The translations under genes were made by a program, and so were the position numbers. The notes beneath the pieces are model-generated. The model had not been told where the DNA came from. It saw only the letters and a list, made by a program, of their open reading frames with translations, and ran no database searches. 64,000 nucleotides of DNA, from the NCBI GenBank assembly GCA_001466705.2, contig LATX02000244.1, positions 124,001 to 188,000 on the forward strand. The letters are read 5' to 3'. Positions 31,974 through 41,609 of this stretch are shown in pieces (position 1 is the first letter of the stretch; every line of letters begins with the position of its first letter). The DNA is from Moniliophthora roreri (Eukaryota; Basidiomycota; Agaricomycetes; Agaricales; Marasmiaceae).

Positions 31974-34274
31974 ATGCAGACAAGGTCGGCCTCTCGCTCT
32001 CCGGAGCCTATGCCCATCGTCGACCACGACGACCAGCAGCTTCAGCAGTCTAGCAAAATCTCTGCTTATTACTCGCTAGTCTTTCCCCATTTCACATTTT
32101 ACATTCAGACACTTTCTGTTACCATTGGTCGACGGGTAGCCCCTTCAGCCCAGACAGCCTCAAGCTCTTCGGCGGCGGATCCGGTACAGGTCGACGTGGA
32201 CCTAGGTGCGCTGAAGAGCGTATCGCGGTTGCATGCAAAGATAGAATATGATCAAGAACAGGACCGGTTTGTGTTGCAAGTCATTGGTCGAAATGGCGCT
32301 TGGGTTGATGGCGTCTGGCAGGGAAGCGGAACTCGAGCTGCTCTAGGAGAACGCTCCCAGATTCAGATTGCCTCACGCATATTTCACTTTGTTCTTCCAC
32401 CTCCACCTCCGCCAGAAGACACCCCTTCACCAAGTGAACACTCGGATTCACATTCTCCGTTGAACAACAATAGTAATCGGGCCAGATCACCTTCACTCGA
32501 TATTACTTCAATATCACCCCCTTCATCTCTCCCAGACCCCCCAGAAGATCCATCTGTGGAAGCTAAACCGCCAACTCCACCGCCTCCTGCACCTGCAACA
32601 GTGCCAGCACCCGCATCGGCTATCACGACCAATGCAAAGTCGGGTAGCAGTAAACCTACCACGTCAAAGAAACGGAAGAAGAGCGATTTAGCAGCAGTAC
32701 CTCCACCTCCACCTCCCAGACCGAAACCTGAGGAGATGCCCCCCAAACCTGCCTTGACATATGCACAACTCATATTTCGTGCCATCAAGGCACTCGATGG
32801 CAAGGCTACGCTGCAAGAGATATGTAATTGGATTGCAAAGGAGTTTGAGTATTATCGTTACGTAGAGGGCAATGCGTGGACGGTACGATTTGTCATAAAA
32901 TTGATTCATGGGCGTTGCTGACTGTTTTTTCAGAGTTCCGTACGACATAATCTTTCTTCTGGACGTGCATTCAAGAAGATGGAGAGATGCGGTGGAGATA
33001 GAGGGAAAGGTTTCTTTTGGTCTCTAGACGAGGCTCATCTACATACCCTGGAAGAGCAGGACGCCAGGATGGAACATGAAGGTGGTAAAGGAAAGAAGAA
33101 GGAGAAGGCCGGAGCACCTTTATCAGAACCACCTTTGAAGAAGAGTGTCAAGGATGCTAAAAGTGCTGCCCTACCACCACCATTGACTTCGACACCCTTG
33201 GAGAGGAAGACGGCGTCTAAGACGACTCCGATACCTGTAACGGCCGCTACCACCACTACATCAGTAGGTGGTGATCAAGCGCCAGCAACAAATCAGAGTC
33301 AAACGATTAGGACAGGAGTATTCTCGTATCAACAACTTGGTCCTAATCATCCTCAGTCATCGCTGAGCCCTTCTAATCCATATGCCGTGTTGACACAGGG
33401 ACCGTGGGCAATGCACGGAAAATATCCGCATCATAATCCGTATCTTCAAGCACACTCCCAAGCGCAGCATACTCCTGGTTCTCCTCAGGTCCAGTCGCAA
33501 CCAAAGACCTCCACATCGGGATTAGCCACAGTACCTGCGCCGCCACTTGTTACCGCGAGCACGGCTACTTTTACGGTGAAGTCTCCACCTCTCCCTGCAG
33601 CGCCAGTGGCAGCACCTTCTCCATCTACGCTAGTTACGACGATGATGACCACAACGACAGCCACGACCGCGAAGCCACCTACTCAACAGCCACAAATAGA
33701 TTTTACGCCTTCTATACCACCTGCACTAGAGTCTGTTGTCGTACCTATCGTCATCGGTCTCCCACCAAACTCTAAAACCAATGCTAATTCTACTACGACG
33801 AAACAACCGCCAATGGTTTTACACGAATCCAAGATATACCTGGACCCTGAGGTTTTCAAGGGCCTTAACAAGGATATGTTAGAGGCTCTTGAGAAGCTTG
33901 GAGCGAGGCAGGCTATATCGGTTCTGACGGGTCATATGACAAGGGTGTTGAAAGAGAGGGAGAGTTTGGCAAGAAAGAAGAAGAAGGAAAAGAAGGAAAA
34001 GAAGAAAGATAAGAAGGGAAAAGGAAAGGATGGGGGAAGTGGAGTTGTTGCGCCACCTGCAACTGCACCAGTAGCAGCCATGGAGGTTGATACGACATCG
34101 GCCCCATCTGCTCTTGCAGCAACTACGCCTGCACGACCTGATTCTCCGATTATTATTATTGATGATGACGACGACAGTGGTGGTACACGTCATGACGAAG
34201 GCCCTGCACCGAAAAGGCGGAGGGTCGAGGTTGAGTTTCCCAGCCATGGTATGAAGACTGTTCCGGTTTCATGA
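31974..34274 (+). CDS. FHL1: FHA-forkhead transcription factor (Fhl1-like)
   Basis: Exons 31974-32882 and 32934-34274 give 749 residues. A forkhead-associated (FHA) domain lies at about 28-140 with the phosphopeptide-binding signature TIGRR, SRLHAKI and GRNGAWVDG. A Pro-rich linker follows, then a forkhead domain at about 255-335 (LTYAQLIFRAIKALDGKATL, SSVRHNLSSGRAFKKME), whose recognition helix is assembled across the intron. Downstream are Thr/Pro-rich segments, a Lys-rich stretch (KKKKEKKEKKKDKKGK) and an acidic IIIIDDDDD motif. The FHA start ISAYYSLVFPHFTFYIQ resembles yeast Fhl1, which controls ribosomal-protein genes; Fkh1/2 or FOXK are the alternatives. The yeast Fhl1 forkhead is diverged, whereas this one looks canonical. 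Confidence 0.85.
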
Positions 34275-34620
34275 CAGACGTTTAAAAGCCGCAACTGGCT
34301 GGTGGACAGTCTATGGCGACACGCCCTCTGCATGATACATATGTCATTCGTTTTTTTTGGTTGTACGTGATGGTCATTATTTCACTCTACTAATACCTAT
34401 TGCATACACATTTATCGTACGTATCCTTTAGCATACTTATCATCGTACAACTATCGCGTTTTAGATGTCTCGGCTGTCGAGTACAACTCGGGATCCTGGA
34501 TCGGCCTGGCGCTCAAGCGCTCATTGACAGAACTTTCGATTGGGCGCTTGAGCCTCTGGCGGACTCTGAGCTTGAACACCTACCGCCATCCCATTAGTTC
34601 TTCTCGTACAGTCTCGCTTA
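34275..34620. other. Intergenic: FHL1 3' flank and HEI10 promoter
   Basis: T8 tract near 34,350. No gene supported. Confidence 0.5.
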
Positions 34621-36477
34621 ATGGATACAGAACTCAAATGTAATCGATTAACTTGCCGCAAATCTTTGTCTGACAAGGCGGTCGTGGTACGTGACTGATT
34701 ATCGTCCAAATTCGCCTGTTCAGCTAACCGTTTCCTCAGACCACCTGTAAGGATTTTGCGAATGTTTCTATTTGAAAGTGTTGAATATCGATTCTTTGAA
34801 GGCTCACATATCTTCTGTGGTACGCATCCTGCTTCTGCTATCCAGAATCAGCCCTGACATTCGCTTTATAGTCGACTGCGCGAACGAGCTATTCAACGTG
34901 TCTCGTTTGTGTCCAGGTACTCATAGCTGAAGGAAATACCATCTGGTAGAAATCATAATCTGACTTGAGAGCAGCATGCGAATCCCAGCTATCTGAGCCG
35001 TGCGTTCCACGTTCATTCTATTATACCTCCTAGGCTCACACTCTGTAGGGACGATGTGGTTGTATGGTCATTCCAGTGAAGAAAGCGGTCTTTCCAACTT
35101 AAGCAGAAAACATAGATTTGCTCATTGCACCCTTCAAACGATTACAAAACGGTGACTCAAACCACATATACATCGTACAACCTCTAATAATACTTCCAAG
35201 TCGGTCCTGTCTGGTCTGGCACCCTCAATAATTCTGGAAATATGCAGTCGGTCTGTCATCATATTCCAGTCTACGAAGACATGCTCACCAGTCGCTAATA
35301 GTGCAATTTCATTCTGGCAGTATCAGATTCATCAAGAGAAGTTCGCAGCTGGCCTTCCTGTCTCGAGCGTCTGCCTTACGCCCAACAGTGCCTTCCAACA
35401 AGCCGTTTTGCGCAATCTGAACGACAAGTGTGCTCAGCTACAGAAGCAGCTCGATAGCGTTGTTCGTGAAGGTAGTGTCAACATACAACCTCTTGTTGGA
35501 CTGGCATCGAGCCTCGGGACATGATCGCTTACTCACCAGCTAACGGCGAGATCGCTTTGCTGAACAGTAAGAGAGCAGGTACTTACAGCACCCTCGTCCC
35601 TGGACTTCGATTGAACCCTATTCCTCCCACTAGAACTCGAACTCGACCTCGAGAACGAGAAAAGGAAAGTCAGGGATTTGCAAGAGGCTAATAAGGAACA
35701 AGAGAAAGAGTATCAAAAGCTGAAGGCATGTCCTCTGCGATTCTCTTTCCTTTCCCAGACCTTGAATAACCGATGACCTTTCAAGGTTCAACATGACAAG
35801 ATGAAACGAAAGACTGTTCTTGCACCTAGTCTCGCCAGCGTCAATGCCCCAGCCAACCAAGTGTCTTTAGAAGAATCCCGCAATCTAAGAGCTTTCACCG
35901 CCAACATGGCCAACACTGTCGATATTGGCGCGGTAGTGGGCGGAATGGAAGCAAACGGAGTCAGTGCAACCATAGTTTGTGCATACATTTGCTCCGCTTG
36001 ACAGGTACATTTACCAGATTCAACGGACACCGATTGTCAACCGCACGGGAACTTATCCAGGACCACAGCGAAGGAGCAGCGGTGAAGGAGGCTGGACGCA
36101 ATCGGGTCCGGTGGGGCCGCACGTAGGCCAGCAGCGGGTTTTTGGACGTCCAGGCTTCCCTCCGAAACGAACCGTTGTAGATCAATCCAACCGTTCTGGA
36201 TATACATCGGATCACTCGGATAGCGCGAATGAGGTGGAGAATTTGTTAGTGGGCAGTGGTGGGGCTCATTACAGCAACCGAGTTTCTTCTACGTCTGGCT
36301 GGCAAGCTTCGAGTGTGCAGAGACAGCGGCCGGTTGCTGCCCAGCCTCAAAGAGGTGCGTGTACCACATTTCCGGCATCTTCGACGACCTGAACGTTATT
36401 CCGCAGTTTTCGCAAACCACCCAGCCAAGCGCGCTTCCGGAACCTTTAGACCAGCAGTTATTACTGGACATAGATGA
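34621..36477 (+). CDS. HEI10: HEI10/CCNB1IP1-type RING E3 ligase of meiotic recombination
   Basis: Fourteen exons: 34621-34686, 34740-34746, 34802-34819, 34872-34916, 34975-34999, 35049-35061, 35116-35151, 35201-35250, 35302-35471, 35540-35566, 35634-35725, 35786-35959, 36018-36354, 36407-36477 (376 residues). The N-terminal RING has all eight ligands, C7, C12, C25, H27, C30, C33, C44, C47, spread over five exons. The HEI10 hallmark SFWQYQIHQEKF follows (about 119-130), then a coiled coil (about 155-235) and a Ser/Pro/Arg-rich tail. HEI10 proteins act on the synaptonemal complex and promote designated crossovers as ubiquitin/SUMO ligases. Exons of 7, 13, 18 and 25 nt and a GC-AG intron (35726-35785) make it invisible to simple ORF scans. 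The last exon's frame is the least certain part. Confidence 0.85.
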
Positions 36478-37636
36478 AGCAAGTCGAATTCCCCAGTGAA
36501 TAGTGTAATTGTAGCACGGACACGTTCTCTTTGGGTCCCATGTACAATGGAACTGTAATAATCAAACTTTCAGACATCACACTAAACATAGAATGGCATA
36601 GAATACGACGGAAATTCGGGACTGTTGCCCTCGAATTCCAATAACATTCCGCAAATGCATGACTACTACTTTCGTACGAAAAGTAATATATACGAAGCAA
36701 TGATGATGTGAAGGGTGGATGCGGTACAAAGGAAGATCGTAAGGTGGCGGAAAGTATGGAAGGTCACGTAGGGACGGTGGTATTGGGGTGGTAAAGAGTC
36801 AAGAGTTAGAGATGAAGCTGACGACGAGAGCGACGTGGTAAATAGATGTTTTTGGAATTTTCATGCTCCAAGAAGAATGAATCGTCTATCCGTCATGTTG
36901 TGCCGCCAATCCAGACAGTCTTGCGCAGCTGCTCGCGGGGGTTGGGTAGTGGAGCTGCTAAAGGGGGGGAACGAGGAAGACCACAGGAGGGCTATTGGCG
37001 ACGGAATAAATAGCATCTGCTAGTGGTAAAAAAGAAAGGAAGAAGTAGAAACGGCTGGCAACAGACAGAGATAAACGAAACGTAGAAAAGCACGTCGTGG
37101 AATATTTATAGCGTGCAACTGGTGAGAGAGATGGAGAGGAAAAGCAGAGTCGTATAGTCCGTTTGTGATTTAACCAAAAATGGAATGATGTGGGGGCTTT
37201 GATAGCGATATGCCTCAAGGGCAAAGTATGGTGAGCGTTCCACGGCCCCACGAAAGCGTGAAACGAAGAGCTGATCGAAGGATATTATGTTTGAATACAC
37301 TGAAGAGAAAACGAGGGCCGGTATTGCATGTAGTGGATGTGTCGTCGAAAATCGACGTCGTGAAGGCCCGAATAAACAATATGACACACAAAGACAACGA
37401 TGAGGAAGACCAAGTAGTTATGGACAACTGACAAGAAGAATGCTGAATCGAGGAAATACAACCATCGTCTGGAGAAGTGACATCGAGTAGATCACCAAAC
37501 GCAATTAGCGCGGACGAAGTGGATATGGTAGTGTGGGGAGAGAAGAGGCGAGAAAGACATGTAGGTCTAGAAGGAACTTGGGAATAATCGCTGGATGCTC
37601 CGTAACATATGCAGAGAAAACCCGACAAAACAGCGC
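36478..37636. other. Intergenic between convergent HEI10 and cyclin genes
   Basis: About 1.16 kb with normal CpG content. Short frames on both strands lack family features; probably 3' UTRs. Confidence 0.5.
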
Positions 37637-40114
37637 TCATGTTCGGAGCCACGGATAGTTGAGAGGCGGCGGAGGTGCAAAGACTGCGTGATGATAGGCC
37701 GCATATGGGCGATTTGAGGCCCAATGCATGTCTGGGACCTGATGTGCAGGTGCTTGTGGAATGTCTGCACCGGGGGCAGGCATATGATGATGCACATCGT
37801 GTGGTGCACGCCTAGCGTCCATACGCGACGACTGCGAAAACGAACGGATATGATTATACGACTGTGAATTATCTTGATCGTGAGAAAGAGACTGCGAACG
37901 AGAATGAGACATTGCAAATTGACGATGCGGAATGAGAAGAGGGGCACAATGATTATAGGCTGGTGGTGGTGGTGGTTGCTGGATGTTTGGCATTTCGTAA
38001 GAGTAGCCTATCATAGGCTGCACCTCGGCAGAAGAGTAGGTGTTGAACACAGGCCAGTGGCTCTGGTAGACCTCACGGATGGGCGGATATGGTGGAAGAG
38101 AGGGGTACGCGTTGAACGTGGTGATTGGTGTGGGTTGCACAGCAACGTAGCGCCCGTAGGCACGGTTGCTCTCTCGAAGAATGGGTTCATCGCCAGCCGG
38201 ACTCCAGCGGGCGGGCGGAGGAAGACACTTCCCTCCGGATTGGCCCATCTCCCAAGAGGGCTGTTTGTCTTCCATGCGATAATTGGTTCGCACGGAATGA
38301 GCGTTGCTGACACGACGCTTAGGCACGTACTCTTCCCTAAGGGGACCGTCATCATCGAGATCTAATTCAATGGATTCCGAAGCCAGAGCCTTATCCTTTT
38401 GGATCCTCTCCTTCCTACGCTCCTCAATCCCAAGGAAAACCGGCTGTGGGTTCTTGGGGTCAAAGCCGCACGCCGCCGGTGCCTGAATGATCTCTTCGAT
38501 GGCCATCCTGATTATCAGTGAGGGGTTTGAGGATGGCCTGGAGATTGGTTGCGGATGCGAGGGCGAAGTCAATGACTGGTGGTACGACATGACGTGCGAC
38601 AGCCATTGAGACCATTCCTTGGAGGAGATTGACAAATCATATGAGAAAATATCCAACGCCAGGGACTCGAGTTTGTTCAAGGTTTGAACGGGGATGTTCG
38701 AGATCGAGTGCCTGTGAAAGTGACGGTAAGTAATATGTTGAACAGAAATAACAGCATTAACGTACCAAGTTTTGTTGGAAAACGTATGATCATCAAGCCA
38801 TTTATTGGCGAGCATGCAGCCTAGGACGATCACCCTGAAAGGTGCGTTGCTTTCCATGACGTCCCGATCTGCATTGCGACCATCGCCAAGCAGGGATAGC
38901 CTGAAACGGAGCTCTTTGACGTTATCGACACTAAGTCCCACATTACCAAAGAAGACTGGTAGCTTGACAATGTACCATAATGCCAAGAATATAGCCGAAG
39001 GCTGAAGGAGAGTGGACAAAAGCAAGGAGTGAATCGATGTCGCCAAATGGCTAGGCGGAGATGCAGCGAAAGCCTTGGTGGGACTAAGCCTGTAATGAGG
39101 TTACAATATTAGTGGGAATAACCCGAAATGAAATCACAAGCCGACTTACGCGAGGTGAGGAATGAAGGGCGGCAAATTTGAGCCGGTAGTGCAAACTTTC
39201 CAAACAAAGTTGGCAATCCATTCTGACAAGGGCTCGGATAACCTCCGGTAGCCTGCAGTAGCTGTGGGCGTCACAAGCTCGGGGACTGCTGCGGGTGCTG
39301 GGACAGGTTCCTGAGGTATCTGCATGACAGGCGGCAAAGAAGGCCAGCGAGTGGCACATTTTTCGTCAACGCAGCCGTAAGGGTAGCCTGGAACCTGCGG
39401 CTCATTACGATAGATGCCCTCGTCGTAAGAGACTGCCAACGGTGCTGCAGCCATTGCCTGGTCAACGTACTCGCCAAAAGGCGTGACAGGCTCCATAGGA
39501 CTAGAATCAAGGTGATGCCCATCTCTTGCACCAGGGGAATCATCCTCGTAGAAAGGAGTGAACGACCCACTTCTATACATGTCATCACTCGGGACATTCT
39601 CAGCCTCCTCTCCAGAAGTGTGATGGTAGTCTACATCCATTTCGGCCGCAGGATTGCCGACGAGATGAGTATGAGTGTCAGCAATAGTGGCGTCACTGTT
39701 GCGGTGAACAATAAGACGAGGAGGGTAAACCTGCACGTCTCTCTGCATATGAATGGGGCTGACGTATGGAGGCGACGACAAGGGCGGAAGACACGCTTGA
39801 GCGCGAGATCCTTTAATAGCAGCAACGTTTTCCGCAACCGCTAACCCTTGGTGAAAATCCTGGTCGACACCGTTACGCAAAGGGTAGTGAGAGTCTTCTT
39901 CCCAGATTCTGCGTGGTTTGCTTCTCCTCCAGGACGGCAAGGAATTAATCCACTGCTCGCGAGTGCCAAACGAGGGAGGGGGCCCCGTTGGAGACACGGG
40001 GAGAGTGTGTGTCAGATTCCTGAATGAGTTGTTTTCGCCGTTGTCAGAGAGACGGGGAGGCTTTATGACTGGGTGTGCAGGTTGTCTGGGAACACAGGGT
40101 ACGGGAACTGGCAT
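37637..40114 (-). CDS. Cyclin-domain protein, Pcl/Clg1-like
   Basis: Exons 40114-39150, 39089-38766 and 38711-37637 give 787 residues. Residues 1-290 are low-complexity and Pro-rich. The cyclin box spans about 295-470: WIANFVWKVCTT, helix with APFRVIVLGCMLANKWLDDH, then FSNKTWHSISNIPVQTLNKL and LESLALDIFSYDLSIS. This pattern (KWLDD..FSNKTW..I) is that of Pho85-type cyclins, which bind a CDK and direct it to metabolic, polarity or cell-cycle targets. The C-terminal third is rich in Pro, Tyr, Ser and His. Intron 2 (38765-38712) is 54 nt, in frame and stop-free, so its retention would add 18 residues inside the cyclin box. Divergent from FAR11 across about 1.5 kb. Confidence 0.85.
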
Positions 40115-41257
40115 CTGCTTGAGAAGCTATAGATTTGAGAATGCAGCCAGTTTTTTCTCAAAGACTGCTGCAAGCTCTAATCTATGTAAAAAAAATTCGA
40201 GTACTTCCTTGTGTGAGAGGTGTTCGGAGGCGCTCGAACAAAAGGAGGTCGTGAAAATTGTCGTAAAGGCAGGAAAGACTGGCTAGAGAGATTGCGAGGT
40301 AGACTGAATCGACTACAAGGACTGGCAAACGCACAGTAAAGGCGTGCCTTTTGGATCCGCAGAGGAAAGAAGGGAAAAAATTGAAAAAAAATGAAACGGG
40401 TTCGGTGCCAAGTGCTGGGGTGGGTCACCAAGGATCCACAGGCTTGCAGAAAGGCTTTTCTGCCAGGAGAGTAAACTCTTGAGCCAGGCCTGGGAGAGAG
40501 AGAGATAGATGGGAAGGGGACGAGGAGGAGCAGGTAGGCTGAGATTATCGACCTCGCCTGCAGCCAGGTTAGAGAGGCACAAAAGGCAAAGGGGGGGGGG
40601 CGTCCCTTATGAACTGGGTTATGTCAGCAAACGTGGGCAATTTGCACGGAAGCGGGTCCGAGTCAAAGACTTTTTTTCAAATCAGTATCGGTCTCTGTAT
40701 AATAATGTGACTCTGGTGCCTTGCCTTGCGAAAATTCTAATGCGATTGTCATTATCCATCTCTTCTCACATCGATAAATCCAATCGATATCATTGCGGGG
40801 CTCCGTCATCTTTCTCTGTGCCCCAAGATCCCTCAGAAGATTATTCTTCTCCTCCCACCCCGCATATTCGCGGGCGAGTCGGCTACGAATCATGCGTAAG
40901 AACACTGCATTAATGCGCACTCCATACGCCTAAAATGGGTGGCCCAGGGGGTAATAGCCTTCAATAGCGCCTAGGACTCAAATGTAGTACGTATTCTTGG
41001 AACTGTTACATCAAGATATCAAGATTGTCACGCAGTGGCCAGCGGCTTGAGACACGTCAACCCGTTGCGCTCTGCGACTGGGCCATCCGATGATCCAGCC
41101 AAAATGACACACTGAATCATTCAACTCCAATGGACTGCTTTGGTGGAGCCATGATATTGACCAGGCATTGACCTGGTAGTGACGTTTTGCATTCGGGGGT
41201 ACCTATTAGTAGAATCGACGTATGAATTGAGATCATCCATACCAAATTCCGATGAGA
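40115..41257. other. Intergenic: cyclin promoter region
   Basis: Contains A/T runs (40,188-40,195, 40,380-40,392), a GA-rich stretch (40,494-40,540) and a G9 run at about 40,592-40,600. No gene supported. Confidence 0.45.
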
Positions 41258-41497
41258 CTAGCGCTGTAAGCCAAGTTCCTTAACCAAGTTCCTTTCCACC
41301 ATTGCCCGCACCGCCGGAAATATTTTATCCCGCAGTTCAACGTTACGCCCTAGAGGATCGCAGACTGTCATGACAGCTGACCGCTGTACCGGTGGAACCC
41401 GCCCGAGAACGAGTCGAAAATCTGACTTTGCCTCCCAGATGATCGCGCAGTACACAGCAGTCAAGAATAGCCCTGGTCTAGGACCTAGGCGAGCCAT
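41258..41497 (-). CDS. Small hypothetical protein, 79 residues
   Basis: An intronless frame from ATG 41497 to a stop at 41258. Residues 8-22 (PGLFLTAVYCAIIWE) could form one short membrane segment, and the rest is Arg/Val-rich with MTVCDPLGRNVELRDKIF and ERNLVKELGL, which reads like real protein rather than chance. It stands divergently to FAR11 across a 112-bp gap with three ACGCGT boxes. Family not recognised; it could still be a chance frame. Confidence 0.35.
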   Translation of the reverse strand: MARLGPRPGLFLTAVYCAIIWEAKSDFRLVLGRVPPVQRSAVMTVCDPLGRNVELRDKIFPAVRAMVERNLVKELGLQR

Positions 41498-41528
41498 CTC
41501 GAGCCCTGCAGCCTTAAACAGGGAAGGA

Positions 41529-41567
41529 ACGCGTGGGAAATTAAATTGCGACGCGTGGCAAACGCGT
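41529..41567. promoter_or_regulatory. Cluster of three MCB (ACGCGT) boxes upstream of FAR11
   Basis: Perfect ACGCGT at 41529-41534, 41551-41556 and 41562-41567, 43-81 bp before the FAR11 start codon. Spacings of 22 and 11 bp place them on the same face of the helix. Family knowledge: MBF sites cluster in G1/S-regulated fungal promoters. Confidence 0.7.
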
Positions 41568-41609
41568 TTCAGTCACGTCCCCCCGAATTAGGGATTCCAC
41601 CAAGCCAAC

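Noticed and set aside
32384..32803. 139-codon minus-strand frame with Gly-rich product
   Set aside because: Antisense of the Pro-rich linker of the FHA-forkhead gene.
37215..37724. 169-codon minus-strand frame between HEI10 and the cyclin gene
   Set aside because: Ser/Cys/Leu-rich with no family resemblance, overlapping the end of the cyclin gene in another frame; probably chance.
40585..40605. G9 run as a functional quadruplex
   Set aside because: A single G run without three further runs nearby; no support for a quadruplex.
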